Source of the DNA: Sediminibacterium sp.
GTDB lineage: Bacteria > Bacteroidota > Bacteroidia > B-17B0 > Aurantibacillaceae
Length of the DNA stretch: 53,620 nt
Direction of reading: 5' to 3'
Assembly (NCBI GenBank): GCA_030054095.1
Contig: JASGCO010000008.1
Span: forward strand, 1 to 53,620
A program made the translations under genes and the position numbers. Below the pieces are notes generated by a model. It made no database searches. It saw nothing but the letters and a program-made list of their open reading frames with translations, and was not told where the DNA came from. Of the stretch, positions 23,824-30,737 are shown in pieces; the stretch's first letter is position 1; every line of letters begins with the position of its first letter.

Positions 23824-25737
23824 ATGGGTATTCTTTTAGCTTACTGGTGGGTCATCATCCCCGTTTTAATCCTTGTATTTTATAAATTCTTCTTCCGGCT
23901 TTTCGGAATCATTATTGTTCCCGAAGACAAAATCGGATTGGTAACAAAGAAATTTGTATTATTCGGAAAATCTGAGTTACCTCCCGGACGCATTATTGCA
24001 ACTGAAGGCGAAGCCGGTTTTCAGGCCCAATCACTGGCTCCTGGCATTTATTTCTGGAAATGGATCTGGCAATACGAAATTACCCTTCAGCCATTAACCA
24101 TTATTCCTCAGGGAAAAATAGGACTGATTGTAGCCAAAGACGGTAAAGAACTGGAAACAGGCCGTATTCTGGCCCGTAAGGTAGATTGCGACAGTTATCA
24201 GGATGCCGAAGCGTTTTTGAAAAAGGGTGGTAGTAAAGGCCGTCAAAGTGCATATATTACAGCAGGTACTTATCGTATCAATACGTTCTTGTTTGAGATT
24301 TACACAGTAGATATGTTTACCGTAAACGAGAACATGGTGGGTATTGTAACCACTTTAGACGGTAGTCCTATCGAAGAAGGAAGTATTGCGGGTAAAACCG
24401 TAGAGGGGCATAACAACTTTCAGGATACCGACGCGTTTTTGTCCGCTGGCGGAAACAAAGGCTTACAACCACAGGTGATTTTGGCTGGTAGTTATTACCT
24501 CAATCCCTGGTTTGTATCCGTTGAAGAAATTAAAATGACGGAAATTCCGATAGGTTATGTGGGTGTAGTAATCAGCTATGTGGGGCAAGAAGGAAAGGAT
24601 TTAAGCGGTGCGGAATTTAAACACGGCAACATTGTCAGTAAAGGCGAAAAAGGGGTATGGGCCGAGCCATTAGGGCCTGGTAAATATCCTGTTAACACCT
24701 ACATTATGCGTGTGGAACTGGTACCAACCACCAATCTGGTATTAAACTGGGCTAATGCGCGCAGCGAAGCGCATCAACTCGATAAGCATTTAAGTACCAT
24801 TACCGTGCGCAGTAAAGACGGATTCCCGTTTAACCTGGATGTCAGTCAGATCATTCACATTCCAACCACCGAAGCACCAAAAGTAATAGCGCGTTTTGGA
24901 AATATGGTTAACCTGGTAGGACAAGTACTCGAACCAACCATCGGTAACTATTTCCGTAATTCGGCACAGGATAGCGATGTTATTGCGTTTCTGAGTAGCC
25001 GTAAAGAACGTCAGGATGCCGCCAAAAAACGCATCAGCGAAGTATTAGACCAATACAACGTAAATGGCGTGGATACGTTAATTGGTGATATTGTGCCACC
25101 CGATAGTTTAATGAAAACCTTAACCGATCGTAAAATAGCGGAAGAACAAAATACAACCTTTGAAACCCAGAAAAAGGCGGAGGTGACACGCCAGGCACTC
25201 GAAAAAGAAACCGCTGTGGCTGATATGCAAAAAGAAATTGTGAAAGCGGATCAGGGGGTATTAATCAGTGAACGTATTGCCGACGCCGCGGTTAAAAAAG
25301 CAACAGGTGAAGCGCAAGGTGTAAAAATTAGTAGTAATGCCGAAGCCGATCGTTTAAAGGTAATTGCGGCTGCGGAGGCAGAGCGCACCAAACTCGCGGC
25401 AAATGCCGAAGCTGAAAAGATTAAAGCGCTGGCCAATGCGGAGGCCGAAAAAATAGCGGTAACCGGTAAGGCGGAAGCTGATAAAATTCTGGCGATTGGT
25501 AAATCAAATGCCGAATCGTATAAATTAAGCGTGGAAGCAATGGGCGGCGATAACTTTACCAAATTGAAAGTAACTGAACAAATTGGAAAAGAACGCATCA
25601 AAATAATACCTGAAGTATTAATTACCGGTAATGGCGATGGCCAAAATGGGCCCATTAACGGACTGTTAGGCTTGCAGTTGCTGGATGGAATAATGGAGCG
25701 GGAACGTGGTAAAAAGAAAGAAGAAGGGGCGGAATAG
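23824..25737 (+). CDS. SPFH/flotillin-like membrane protein with N-terminal repeats
   Basis: 637 residues. One membrane segment at the N-terminus (YWWVIIPVLILVFYKFF). Residues about 36-300 contain four related modules of roughly 60 residues, each with an IGLV/VGIV strand, a GRI or GSI turn and an aGxYxxN-type end. The SPFH/Band 7 domain follows (about 300-450; TITVRSKDGFPFNLDVSQII). Residues about 470-570 are a long A/E/K-rich coiled coil (AEAERTKLAANAEAEKIKAL) typical of flotillins, with a glycine-rich end. Flotillins form membrane rafts or rings and organise other proteins. The N-terminal modules are unusual in this family as I know it. No terminator is evident right after the gene. Confidence 0.88.
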   Translation: MGILLAYWWVIIPVLILVFYKFFFRLFGIIIVPEDKIGLVTKKFVLFGKSELPPGRIIATEGEAGFQAQSLAPGIYFWKWIWQYEITLQPLTIIPQGKIGLIVAKDGKELETGRILARKVDCDSYQDAEAFLKKGGSKGRQSAYITAGTYRINTFLFEIYTVDMFTVNENMVGIVTTLDGSPIEEGSIAGKTVEGHNNFQDTDAFLSAGGNKGLQPQVILAGSYYLNPWFVSVEEIKMTEIPIGYVGVVISYVGQEGKDLSGAEFKHGNIVSKGEKGVWAEPLGPGKYPVNTYIMRVELVPTTNLVLNWANARSEAHQLDKHLSTITVRSKDGFPFNLDVSQIIHIPTTEAPKVIARFGNMVNLVGQVLEPTIGNYFRNSAQDSDVIAFLSSRKERQDAAKKRISEVLDQYNVNGVDTLIGDIVPPDSLMKTLTDRKIAEEQNTTFETQKKAEVTRQALEKETAVADMQKEIVKADQGVLISERIADAAVKKATGEAQGVKISSNAEADRLKVIAAAEAERTKLAANAEAEKIKALANAEAEKIAVTGKAEADKILAIGKSNAESYKLSVEAMGGDNFTKLKVTEQIGKERIKIIPEVLITGNGDGQNGPINGLLGLQLLDGIMERERGKKKEEGAE

Positions 25738-25788
25738 AACTTGCATGACTTCCCTGCTATTACTTATGTAATCTAAATTATCAGGGGC

Positions 25789-25952
25789 CGTTTTGCTGCC
25801 CGCAGGCCATGCTAAAAGCGCGTTTTCCGTTATAGCTTGCTTGGGCCTTGCTGCATCGCATCCGCGTGCGTGGGCTCCTGTGGTCGCCTCCGCCACGGTG
25901 CGCTGGCAAGCTAAGCCCAGCGCAAGGCTGCCACTGCAACCGCTCGGCCGTT
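25789..25952. other. GC-rich non-coding element, possible structured RNA
   Basis: About 160 bases are much richer in G and C than the surroundings and interrupt an otherwise AT-rich intergenic stretch. Short inverted repeats are present, for example AGCTTGC (25834-25840) with GCAAGCT (25906-25912). All six frames are broken or have no sensible protein. Read on the minus strand it begins GTTGCAGTGGCAGCCTTGCG and ends ATAACGGAAAACGCG. That framing reminds me of dispersed intergenic elements I know from Flavobacteria (GAAGTGGCATCCTT, then AGCGGAAAGCGCG). Flavo-1 or another Rfam family is possible, but I cannot verify it. Confidence 0.45.
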
Positions 25953-26022
25953 AAACACAAAAGTGTTCTCACTAAAATGAATTTACTAAATGCGGAAAGA
26001 AAAGGGCACACTTTCAAAAACA

Positions 26023-26065
26023 AAAACAGCGGCTTGCTTTCTATTTGAAAGCAAGCCGCTGTTTT
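26023..26065 (-). terminator. Terminator of pyrH: perfect 19-bp stem
   Basis: AAAACAGCGGCTTGCTTTC and GAAAGCAAGCCGCTGTTTT pair exactly around TATTT. On the minus strand the stem is followed by TTTTTG-type runs, so it ends the ribosomal/pyrH operon 27 bases after the pyrH stop. It could also stop plus-strand transcription coming from the SPFH gene. Confidence 0.85.
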
Positions 26066-26091
26066 ATTACTAATGTATTATGGGGTAAACG

Positions 26092-26799
26092 TTAAACCTC
26101 AACAAGTGTTCCCACTTTATCGCCTTTCACCAAATTACTAAGGTTATCTTTTTTATTCATATCGAAAACAATAATAGGTAAATTGTTTTCCTTACAAAGT
26201 GTAAACGCCGTCATATCCATTACTTCCAGCCCTTTTTCATAAACCTCTTCAAAGCGGATAGTTTCGTATTTTACAGCATTTTTATCCTTTTCCGGATCAG
26301 CGGTGTAAATACCATCCACACGTGTACCTTTTAAAATAACGTTGGCTTCAATTTCAATGGCGCGTAAGGTAGCCGCTGTATCTGTTGTAAAATAAGGGTT
26401 TCCGGTTCCTGCACCAAAAATAACAACGCGTCCTTTTTCCAGATGTCTTACTGCTTTACGGCGAATAAACGGCTCACAAATCTGCTCCATTTTAATGGCG
26501 CTTTGCAGGCGGGTTTGTACACCCAGTCCTTCCAGCGCACTCTGAATGGCCATACTGTTAATCATAGTAGCCAGCATACCCATGTAATCACCATGTACGC
26601 GGTCCATACCTCCTTTTTCGGCTTGTATCCCTCTGAAAATATTTCCCCCACCAATAACTACCGCCACCTGACAGCCGGCATCGTAAACCGCTTTTATTTC
26701 GCGGGCGTATTCCATTAAACGTTCCTGATCAATACCAAACCCTTTATTCCCCATCAGGGCTTCTCCACTCAATTTTAAAAGTATGCGTTTATATTTCAT
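26092..26799 (-). CDS. pyrH: UMP kinase
   Basis: 235 residues, the usual length. It phosphorylates UMP to UDP in pyrimidine nucleotide synthesis, as a hexamer in the cytoplasm. The start [17 protein letters not shown] is the family's phosphate-binding segment. Further hallmarks are [26 protein letters not shown] and [19 protein letters not shown]. It follows tsf on the same strand, a very common order. A terminator hairpin lies between tsf and pyrH, so some pyrH message may come from its own promoter. Confidence 0.97.
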   Translation of the reverse strand: MKYKRILLKLSGEALMGNKGFGIDQERLMEYAREIKAVYDAGCQVAVVIGGGNIFRGIQAEKGGMDRVHGDYMGMLATMINSMAIQSALEGLGVQTRLQSAIKMEQICEPFIRRKAVRHLEKGRVVIFGAGTGNPYFTTDTAATLRAIEIEANVILKGTRVDGIYTADPEKDKNAVKYETIRFEEVYEKGLEVMDMTAFTLCKENNLPIIVFDMNKKDNLSNLVKGDKVGTLVEV

Positions 26800-26821
26800 A
26801 ATGTTTAAAGTCGTAAGTACT

Positions 26822-26853
26822 CAAAAAAAATCCCGATTAAACTAACCGGGATT
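26822..26853 (-). terminator. Terminator or attenuator between tsf and pyrH
   Basis: On the minus strand AATCCCG pairs with CGGGATT and is followed by eight Ts. It lies 15 bases after the tsf stop and 23 bases before the pyrH start, so it may reduce read-through into pyrH. Confidence 0.65.
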
Positions 26854-26867
26854 AAAATTACCTTTTC

Positions 26868-27692
26868 TTAAGATAAAGCGTAGCGCTTAAACGCCGTTAA
26901 TGTAAGGTCTTTTTCAACACTCTGTAAGTACTGACGAACAGTAACTTTGTTGTCAATAAAATACTCCTGATTTAAAAGGGTACTTTCTTTATAGAATTTG
27001 TTGATTTTACCTTGAGCGATTTTTTCAACCATATCTTCAGGCTTACCTTCAGCACGGGTGGTTTCGCGGGCAATTTCCAACTCGCGTTCCAGAACTGTAG
27101 GATCTACATCATCCTTATCTAAAGCCACAGGAGCCATAGCGGCAGCCTGCATCGCAATATTTTTGCTTACTTCAGGAGCAACAGTTTTGTTGAAACCTAC
27201 AACCACTGATAAACGGTTACCTGGGTGAATATAACCCACAACGTGTTCAGCAGTAATTAACTGGTAGTAACCGATGTCTATTTTCTCACCAATTTTACCA
27301 ACCTGCTCCATAAATTTATCACCAATAGTGATATCATTATTATAAGGTAATGCTTTTAAAGCATCAATATCCGCTGGCTGTTTTTCAAGTGCAATATTGG
27401 CAACAGACTCGGCGAAAGCGATAAAATCAGCATTTTTTGCAACGAAATCCGTTTCGCAGTTAACACTGATCACCAGACCTTTTTTGCTATCGGCACTGGT
27501 TTTAGCTAAAACCACACCTTCTTTAGCGTCACGATCCTGACGGTTAGCCGCTACTTTAGCGCCTTTTTTTCTTAAATAATCTACGGCTTGCTCAAAATCG
27601 CCATTGCTTTCTTCCAATGCTTTTTTGCAATCCATCATACCAGCACCTGTTTGCTGGCGTAATTTGTTTACTTCTGCTGCTGTAATAGCCAT
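26868..27692 (-). CDS. tsf: Elongation factor Ts
   Basis: 274 residues from the ATG at 27692 (MAITAAEVNKLRQQTGAGMM). Upstream in-frame codons are not part of the family. EF-Ts is the nucleotide exchange factor of EF-Tu. The N-terminal UBA-like part contains the TGAGMMDCKKAL signature, and the core has CETDFVAKN. It follows rpsB, its usual partner, after about 85 bases that contain an attenuator-like hairpin. Confidence 0.97.
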   Translation of the reverse strand: MAITAAEVNKLRQQTGAGMMDCKKALEESNGDFEQAVDYLRKKGAKVAANRQDRDAKEGVVLAKTSADSKKGLVISVNCETDFVAKNADFIAFAESVANIALEKQPADIDALKALPYNNDITIGDKFMEQVGKIGEKIDIGYYQLITAEHVVGYIHPGNRLSVVVGFNKTVAPEVSKNIAMQAAAMAPVALDKDDVDPTVLERELEIARETTRAEGKPEDMVEKIAQGKINKFYKESTLLNQEYFIDNKVTVRQYLQSVEKDLTLTAFKRYALS

Positions 27693-27718
27693 TGTATTTT
27701 GTTTTATTGATTGATACT

Positions 27719-27757
27719 TAAAAAAAACGGTCAAGCTGTTAAACAGAATGACCGCTT
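27719..27757 (-). terminator. Attenuator-like hairpin between rpsB and tsf
   Basis: On the minus strand GCGGTCA and TGACCG pair around a loop of about 15 bases, followed by seven or more Ts. It starts about 20 bases after the rpsB stop and lies before tsf, the place where partial termination occurs in other bacteria. Confidence 0.6.
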
Positions 27758-27776
27758 TTAATGATATTTGAATGTA

Positions 27777-28643
27777 TTATTTTTTAGCGTTCACACGTTT
27801 GCGGGTACCCGGTTTTTTAGCGGCACCGCTTTTTTCTTCACCTTCTTCGTCTTTATCCAATCCTTTGATTTTAACACCTTCTGCCAGTTCTTCCGCTTCA
27901 GCTGCACTTTCTTCCTTAGTTTCTTTTTCTTCAGCAGCAGTTTCTTTATCCATTTTACGGTCAGCTAATCCTTCGCGGATAGCGCCAGCCATCAACTCAA
28001 TAATTAGAGCAATAGAAGTAGAAGCATCGTCGTTAGCAGGAATAGCATAATCCACCTGATTAGGGTTAGAATTGGTATCCACCACGGCAAACGTAGGAAT
28101 GTTCAAACGTTTAGCTTCTGCAACCGCGATGTGTTCTTTTGTAATATCAACAATGAACAATGCAGCCGGTAAGCGTGATAAATCAGCGATAGAACCAAAC
28201 TGTAACTCCAGTTTAGCGCGCTCGCGGCTTAACATTAAACGCTCACGTTTAGAAATATTGGTGAAGGTTCCGTCTGTTGACATTTTGTCAATTTGCCCCA
28301 TCCGACGAATGGATTTACGGATGGTTGCAAAATTTGTCAACATACCACCTGGCCAACGCTCAGTAACATAAGGCATGTTTAATGGCTTAATTTTTTCGGC
28401 TACAATATCTTTAGCTTGTTTTTTAGTAGCTACAAACAGGACTTTTTTACCACTGCGGGCAATTTGTTTCAAAGCATTAGCTGCTTCGTCAATTTTAGCA
28501 ACGGTTTTATTCAAATCAATTAAGTGAATCCCATTTTTTTCGGCGTAGATATAAGGCGCCATAGCAGGGTTCCACTTACGTTTCAGGTGACCAAAGTGTG
28601 CACCGGCTTCTAATAACTCGTTAAATGATGTTCTTGATGACAT
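27777..28643 (-). CDS. rpsB: 30S ribosomal protein S2
   Basis: 288 residues. The N-terminal 230 residues are standard S2 (LLEAGAHFGHLKRKWNP, then VTERWPGGMLTNFATIRKS and FAVVDTNSNPNQVDYAIPAN). It helps load S1 and mRNA on the small subunit. The last 60 residues are an extra tail alternating E/A/K-rich stretches with a basic end (KKPGTRKRVNAKK), longer than in most bacteria. It follows rpsI after 30 bases in the rplM-rpsI-rpsB-tsf order. Confidence 0.97.
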   Translation of the reverse strand: MSSRTSFNELLEAGAHFGHLKRKWNPAMAPYIYAEKNGIHLIDLNKTVAKIDEAANALKQIARSGKKVLFVATKKQAKDIVAEKIKPLNMPYVTERWPGGMLTNFATIRKSIRRMGQIDKMSTDGTFTNISKRERLMLSRERAKLELQFGSIADLSRLPAALFIVDITKEHIAVAEAKRLNIPTFAVVDTNSNPNQVDYAIPANDDASTSIALIIELMAGAIREGLADRKMDKETAAEEKETKEESAAEAEELAEGVKIKGLDKDEEGEEKSGAAKKPGTRKRVNAKK

Positions 28644-28673
28644 TGTCTCTTTATCTTTATAATAATGTAAATA

Positions 28674-29060
28674 TTAACGTTTGCTGAATTGGAAACGACG
28701 ACGGGCTTTTTTCTGACCGAATTTTTTACGCTCAACCATACGTGGATCACGGGTCATTAAGCCTTCCGCTCTCAAATCTTTTTTAAATTCAGCGTTGATC
28801 TCAACCAGCGCTTTGGCAATGGCTAAACGGATAGCCTGAGCCTGACCGGTAATACCACCGCCGGCAACGTTAATTTTAACGTCATACTCTTCGCGCACTT
28901 TAGCAACGTTTAACGATTGTGTTACGTAGTACTGTAAAGTTGGCGTAGTGAAATACGTTTTATATTCTCTTCCGTTTACTTCAATTTTACCGCTTCCTTT
29001 TGTAACGTAAGCACGGGCTACCGAAGTTTTTCTGCGTCCAGATGTATTTGTAACTTCCAT
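28674..29060 (-). CDS. rpsI: 30S ribosomal protein S9
   Basis: 128 residues from ATG. It has the family start TSGRRKTSVARAYVTKGSG, the GGGITGQAQAIRLAIAKAL core, and the basic C-terminal tail ending RRRFQFSKR that reaches the P-site tRNA. It lies 12 bases after rplM and is surely co-transcribed with it. Confidence 0.97.
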   Translation of the reverse strand: MEVTNTSGRRKTSVARAYVTKGSGKIEVNGREYKTYFTTPTLQYYVTQSLNVAKVREEYDVKINVAGGGITGQAQAIRLAIAKALVEINAEFKKDLRAEGLMTRDPRMVERKKFGQKKARRRFQFSKR

Positions 29061-29072
29061 TCTTTCTTAGAA

Positions 29073-29528
29073 TTATTTGATTTTACTTAAATCCACTTTT
29101 TTAGGCTGTTGCGCAGCATGGGTATGCTCGGCTCCGGCGAAAATATAAACATGTTTGTTTAACTGACGTCCCAAACGGCCTTTTGGTAACATACCATGAA
29201 TGGCATGAGCCAAAACTTCACCTGGTTTTTTAGCCAGTAACTCTTTCGGAGTGGCAAAGCGCTGCCCTCCCGGATGACCAGTATAACGAACGTATTCTTT
29301 ATCCGTTAACTTTTTGCCGGTGAAGCGTACTTTTTCAGCATTGATAATAACCACACTGGCACCACTGTTAGTGTGAGGGGTGAAGTCAGGTGAATGTTTA
29401 CCACGAATTAACATGGCTACCTTGCTGGCTAAACGACCAACTACTTCATTTTCAGCATCAACCAACAACCATTCTTTATCTGCTGTTGCCTTGTTGACAA
29501 ATTTTGTTTTATAACTTAATGCGTCCAC
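29073..29528 (-). CDS. rplM: 50S ribosomal protein L13 (GTG start)
   Basis: 151 residues. The first codon is GTG at 29526-29528; the resulting MDALSYKTKFVNKATADK matches the usual Bacteroidota start, and no ATG is present nearby. Family marks are WLLVDAENEVVGRLAS, LIRGKHSPDFTPH and the KLTDKEYVRYTGHPGG segment. It heads the operon rplM-rpsI-rpsB-tsf-pyrH. A clear promoter lies 39 bases upstream. Confidence 0.96.
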   Translation of the reverse strand: MDALSYKTKFVNKATADKEWLLVDAENEVVGRLASKVAMLIRGKHSPDFTPHTNSGASVVIINAEKVRFTGKKLTDKEYVRYTGHPGGQRFATPKELLAKKPGEVLAHAIHGMLPKGRLGRQLNKHVYIFAGAEHTHAAQQPKKVDLSKIK

Positions 29529-29566
29529 TTTCTTAAAAATTTAAGTTTTTCCCGAAATAAGGGCTG

Positions 29567-29598
29567 CAAATGTATGAACTTTTTTCAGTACGACCAAA
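29567..29598 (-). promoter_or_regulatory. Promoter of the rplM operon
   Basis: On the minus strand TTTG (29595-29598) and TACATTTG (29567-29574) are 20 bases apart, fitting the Bacteroidota consensus. The GTG start of rplM is 39 bases downstream of the -7 box. Confidence 0.75.
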
Positions 29599-29936
29599 TT
29601 TTTTTCAAAAAAGACTGTTGAAAACAATTTTGATGCGCCTGAACCAAGACCAATACGGCATTTTGCCCCTTAAAAAGGGGTACAAAAATAATAAAAAAAG
29701 CCGGTTTTAAGCCATAAATCTGTTAAAATTGAGCGGCTCTGCTGAAATTTAGTGCTTACAATTGGTTTACTGGCATAATTGGCATCAGGCTGATTGCATG
29801 TTGAGGTGAGAACAGTAGGCCCTTTCAGAAAATACGTTGAGTAGCAGAGTGTAACGGTGCAACAATGGTTTAGGGATCTTAATTCGGCGCTTAAATCATC
29901 GCGTTTGGGCCGTTTAGTATAATGAGCGGGCTGTTT
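29599..29936. other. Gene-free stretch between the rplM promoter and the methyltransferase gene
   Basis: About 340 bases without a gene. A small hairpin, CCCCTT with AAGGGG (29666-29680), and an A-rich run follow, but neither makes a convincing terminator. I see nothing else. Confidence 0.4.
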
Positions 29937-30698
29937 CTATGCCTGTGTTTGCCGGAAAAATTCCCCGCATAGTATTCCAGTTGCAATGGCGGCATTTAAC
30001 GATTCAGTACCGTTTTGCCCATGCGCGGGAATGGAAACAGGTGTAGTAATCAGTTTCAGATTTTCATTTGAAATACCATTAGCCTCATTACCAATAACAA
30101 TAAGACCCGGCCCAAGGGTGGCTTTATAAATAGAAGTCCCGTTAAGTACGGCACCGTATACCGTTTTAAATTTGTGCTTACTGATTGTTTGTGCCAGTGG
30201 TTCGTACACAACCTGTGTTCTTAAAAACGCTCCCATACTGGCTTGTATAACTTTATTGTTGTAAAAATCAACACTTTCAGGCGAACAGAATACCGTGTTA
30301 AACCCAAACCAGTCGGCCAGCCGGATAATGGTTCCCATGTTTCCGGGGTCGCGGATATTGTCAAGATACAGGTAGTTTTTATCAGGTAAAACAGACGATG
30401 TACTTGCCGTATCGAAATAATGGCATACAGCAAGTGCCTGATTTGGATTAACCTGCATACTGATGCGTTTAAGTTCCGCTTCGGTTACAATGGTGTATTC
30501 AACTGATGTATTTTGAATACGATCGTTAGTTTTTGCGATGAACGCATCAGACGCGTAAAGGTGCGCTATAATATCCGGTTTCTGATTCAGAATTTCCTCA
30601 ACGGTCTTCACCCCTTCCGCAATGAACAGTTGTTCTTCATCGCGGTACTTTTTCTGATGAAGCGCTGTAACCTGTTTGATTTGATTTTTACTAATCAT
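29937..30698 (-). CDS. TrmH/SpoU-type RNA methyltransferase
   Basis: 253 residues. The N-terminal substrate-binding region starts KNQIKQVTALHQKKYRDEEQ. The SPOUT knot is shown by its three motifs: NIRDPGNMGTIIRLADWFG, VIGNEANGIS and SLNAAIATGILCGEFFR. The enzyme uses S-adenosylmethionine to 2'-O-methylate ribose in rRNA or tRNA; the exact base cannot be predicted. It is divergent from the Omp85 lipoprotein gene with 39 bases between the start codons, an arrangement common in Bacteroidota. Confidence 0.93.
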   Translation of the reverse strand: MISKNQIKQVTALHQKKYRDEEQLFIAEGVKTVEEILNQKPDIIAHLYASDAFIAKTNDRIQNTSVEYTIVTEAELKRISMQVNPNQALAVCHYFDTASTSSVLPDKNYLYLDNIRDPGNMGTIIRLADWFGFNTVFCSPESVDFYNNKVIQASMGAFLRTQVVYEPLAQTISKHKFKTVYGAVLNGTSIYKATLGPGLIVIGNEANGISNENLKLITTPVSIPAHGQNGTESLNAAIATGILCGEFFRQTQA

Positions 30699-30737
30699 AA
30701 TTTACGCTAATTTAGAGCATTTATTTACGCTTAATTA

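Noticed and set aside
25666..26048. Overlapping short frames through the GC-rich element
   Set aside because: The high GC content keeps several frames open at once on both strands; translations are Arg/Ala/Pro/Cys-rich with no family resemblance.
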